NCBI GenBank assembly: GCA_024697505.1
Contig: JAILFQ010000151.1
Location: 1 to 15,509 of the forward strand
DNA length: 15,509 bases
Direction: 5' to 3'
Origin: Lachnospiraceae bacterium
Lineage (GTDB): Bacteria; Bacillota; Clostridia; Lachnospirales; Lachnospiraceae
Position 1 is the first letter of the stretch. Each line of letters begins with the position of its first letter. A program made the translations under genes and the position numbers. Below are positions 14,458-15,509 of this stretch, in pieces. The notes under the pieces are model-generated. The model saw nothing but the letters and a program-made list of their open reading frames with translations. It did not search any database and was not told the DNA's origin.

Positions 14458-15509
14458 ATGAAAGAAATGAGGACAAAAAAAGCCATGAGTAATCGTAAGT
14501 TTTTAGGCATTAATGTGCCGGTACTTGCTTTTCTTGTGGTACTTACCATCGCCCTGAATTACTTTGTTGTAAAAAGTTACAACACGATCGAGATTTACCT
14601 TACAGGTAATACAGGTGCAACATTTGATGGTGAAGGGGCAGAAGCAGCAAGAGCTAACGCAAAAGAGGTCAGCTTGAGAATTCAGGCTGAAGGGGTTGTT
14701 CTTATGAAAAATGAGAACGATGCACTCCCTATCGATTTAACAAAGAACAATAAGGTGGCTGTTTTTGGTTGGTCATCACACGGTATGGTACTTGGTGGAA
14801 CAGGTTCGGGTTCCGCAGATGTAACAAACGCCATTACCTTCTATGATGCCCTTAAGACAGAAGGATTTGATATTTACCAGCCACTGGCAGACTTCTACAA
14901 GGAGTTTAAGGAAAGCCGTCAGGCCGGACTTGCGGTAGGTAATACGGATATGTCTATCTATGAAGCATCCATATCCAAGGATTACAGCAAGGAACTTCTT
15001 GACGGAGCAAAGAACTGGTCTGATACAGCTATCATTGTTATCGGACGTGTAGGCGGAGAAGGAAACGACCTTCCTTTGGACTATCTTTCATTCTCTGCAG
15101 AAGAGCAGGAACTCATCGATTATGTAGGAGATAACTTTGAGAATACTGTAGTTCTTCTTAATATTTCCAACGTTATGGAAGTTGCTCCTATTAAGAATGA
15201 TGCAAATATTGATGCCATCATGTGGGTCGGACTTCCGGGCCTTGTTGGTAATACATCCATTGCACAGGCTCTTTCCGGTACCGTAAACCCTTCCGGACGC
15301 CTTGCGGATACATATGCTGTGGACTTTACAAAGGATCCGACATATTACAATGCAGGTATCCTTGGTTCAAAGACATATACGGATATGACAAACTGCCACT
15401 ACATAGATTACTGTGAAGGCATTTATGTTGGATACAGATACTATGAAACAGCGGCATATGAAGGATTTATAAATTACGACGAATCAGTAGCTTATCCTTT
15501 CGGATATGG
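14458..15509 (+). CDS. Membrane-anchored GH3-family protein with reversed domain order, 3'-truncated by window edge
   Basis: Open frame from ATG 14458 to the window end (350 complete codons, no stop). Residues 1-14 are basic and residues about 15-40 are hydrophobic (VPVLAFLVVLTIALNYFVV), an N-terminal signal anchor that would place the rest outside the membrane. From about residue 70 the protein resembles the domain normally found second in GH3 enzymes: AEGVVLMKNENDALP, VAVFGWSS, GTGSGSADVTN, then IVIGRVGGEGNDLP with Glu201 in the acid/base position, GLVGNTSIAQALSGTVNPSGRLADTY and EGIYVGYRYYE. There is no room before it for a GH3 barrel, so the barrel and its Asp nucleophile must follow outside the window or be absent. 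Reversed GH3 order is known from the Butyrivibrio fibrisolvens and Ruminococcus albus beta-glucosidases. Activity is therefore probable but not shown. GAGGAGG lies 4 nt before the start. Confidence 0.87.
   Translation, partial: MKEMRTKKAMSNRKFLGINVPVLAFLVVLTIALNYFVVKSYNTIEIYLTGNTGATFDGEGAEAARANAKEVSLRIQAEGVVLMKNENDALPIDLTKNNKVAVFGWSSHGMVLGGTGSGSADVTNAITFYDALKTEGFDIYQPLADFYKEFKESRQAGLAVGNTDMSIYEASISKDYSKELLDGAKNWSDTAIIVIGRVGGEGNDLPLDYLSFSAEEQELIDYVGDNFENTVVLLNISNVMEVAPIKNDANIDAIMWVGLPGLVGNTSIAQALSGTVNPSGRLADTYAVDFTKDPTYYNAGILGSKTYTDMTNCHYIDYCEGIYVGYRYYETAAYEGFINYDESVAYPFGY

Overview
The window looks like chromosomal DNA from a motile, plant-polysaccharide-degrading Firmicute, most likely a Lachnospiraceae member of the Butyrivibrio/Roseburia/Lachnospira type. 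Grounds for this: moderately AT-rich, AGA-rich codon use; strong AGGAGG-type ribosome binding sites; a Fe-S type PurF next to an adenylosuccinate lyase of the subtype that resembles human ADSL; a chemoreceptor with a C-terminal arm of a style I associate with this family; and several glycoside hydrolases, including GH3 proteins with a C-terminal extension. The taxonomic call is inference from protein style; no rRNA or tRNA gene is present.

Layout. (1) 1-2678, plus strand: the end of a purine biosynthesis operon, purF (5' end outside the window) then purB. (2) 2720-3613, minus strand: an AraC-family regulator, divergent from 3798-5759, a cytoplasmic GH127/GH146-type beta-L-arabinofuranosidase. 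The 184-bp space between them holds a good minus-strand promoter and repeated ACACCTAA half-sites, so this looks like a self-contained regulator/enzyme pair. (3) 5760-6460, gene-free: a terminator-like hairpin, then an array of six 63-bp tandem repeats (plus a degenerate half copy), each containing a long imperfect palindrome, then a short leader rich in GC palindromes. (4) 6461-8176: a two-membrane-segment methyl-accepting chemotaxis protein. (5) 8264-11602: a LysR-family regulator and a GH3 enzyme spaced 9 bp apart. (6) 11860-14277: a second GH3 enzyme, paralogous to the first. Its leader contains repeated GTAAACTA boxes and a strong intrinsic terminator placed before its ribosome binding site. 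(7) 14458-end: a third GH3-family protein, membrane anchored. Its visible part begins with the domain that is normally C-terminal, so it is probably a domain-swapped GH3; it runs off the window.

How they fit together (inference): the GH127/146 enzyme would remove beta-L-arabinofuranose from imported arabinan or glycoprotein fragments, the cytoplasmic GH3 enzymes would hydrolyse imported beta-linked oligosaccharides, and the anchored GH3 would act outside the membrane. Each enzyme has its own local control: AraC, LysR, or leader termination. The chemoreceptor could steer the cell, but its ligand cannot be read from sequence.

The least explained elements are the 63-bp palindromic tandem array at 5881-6281 and the terminator-containing leader at 11631-11859.
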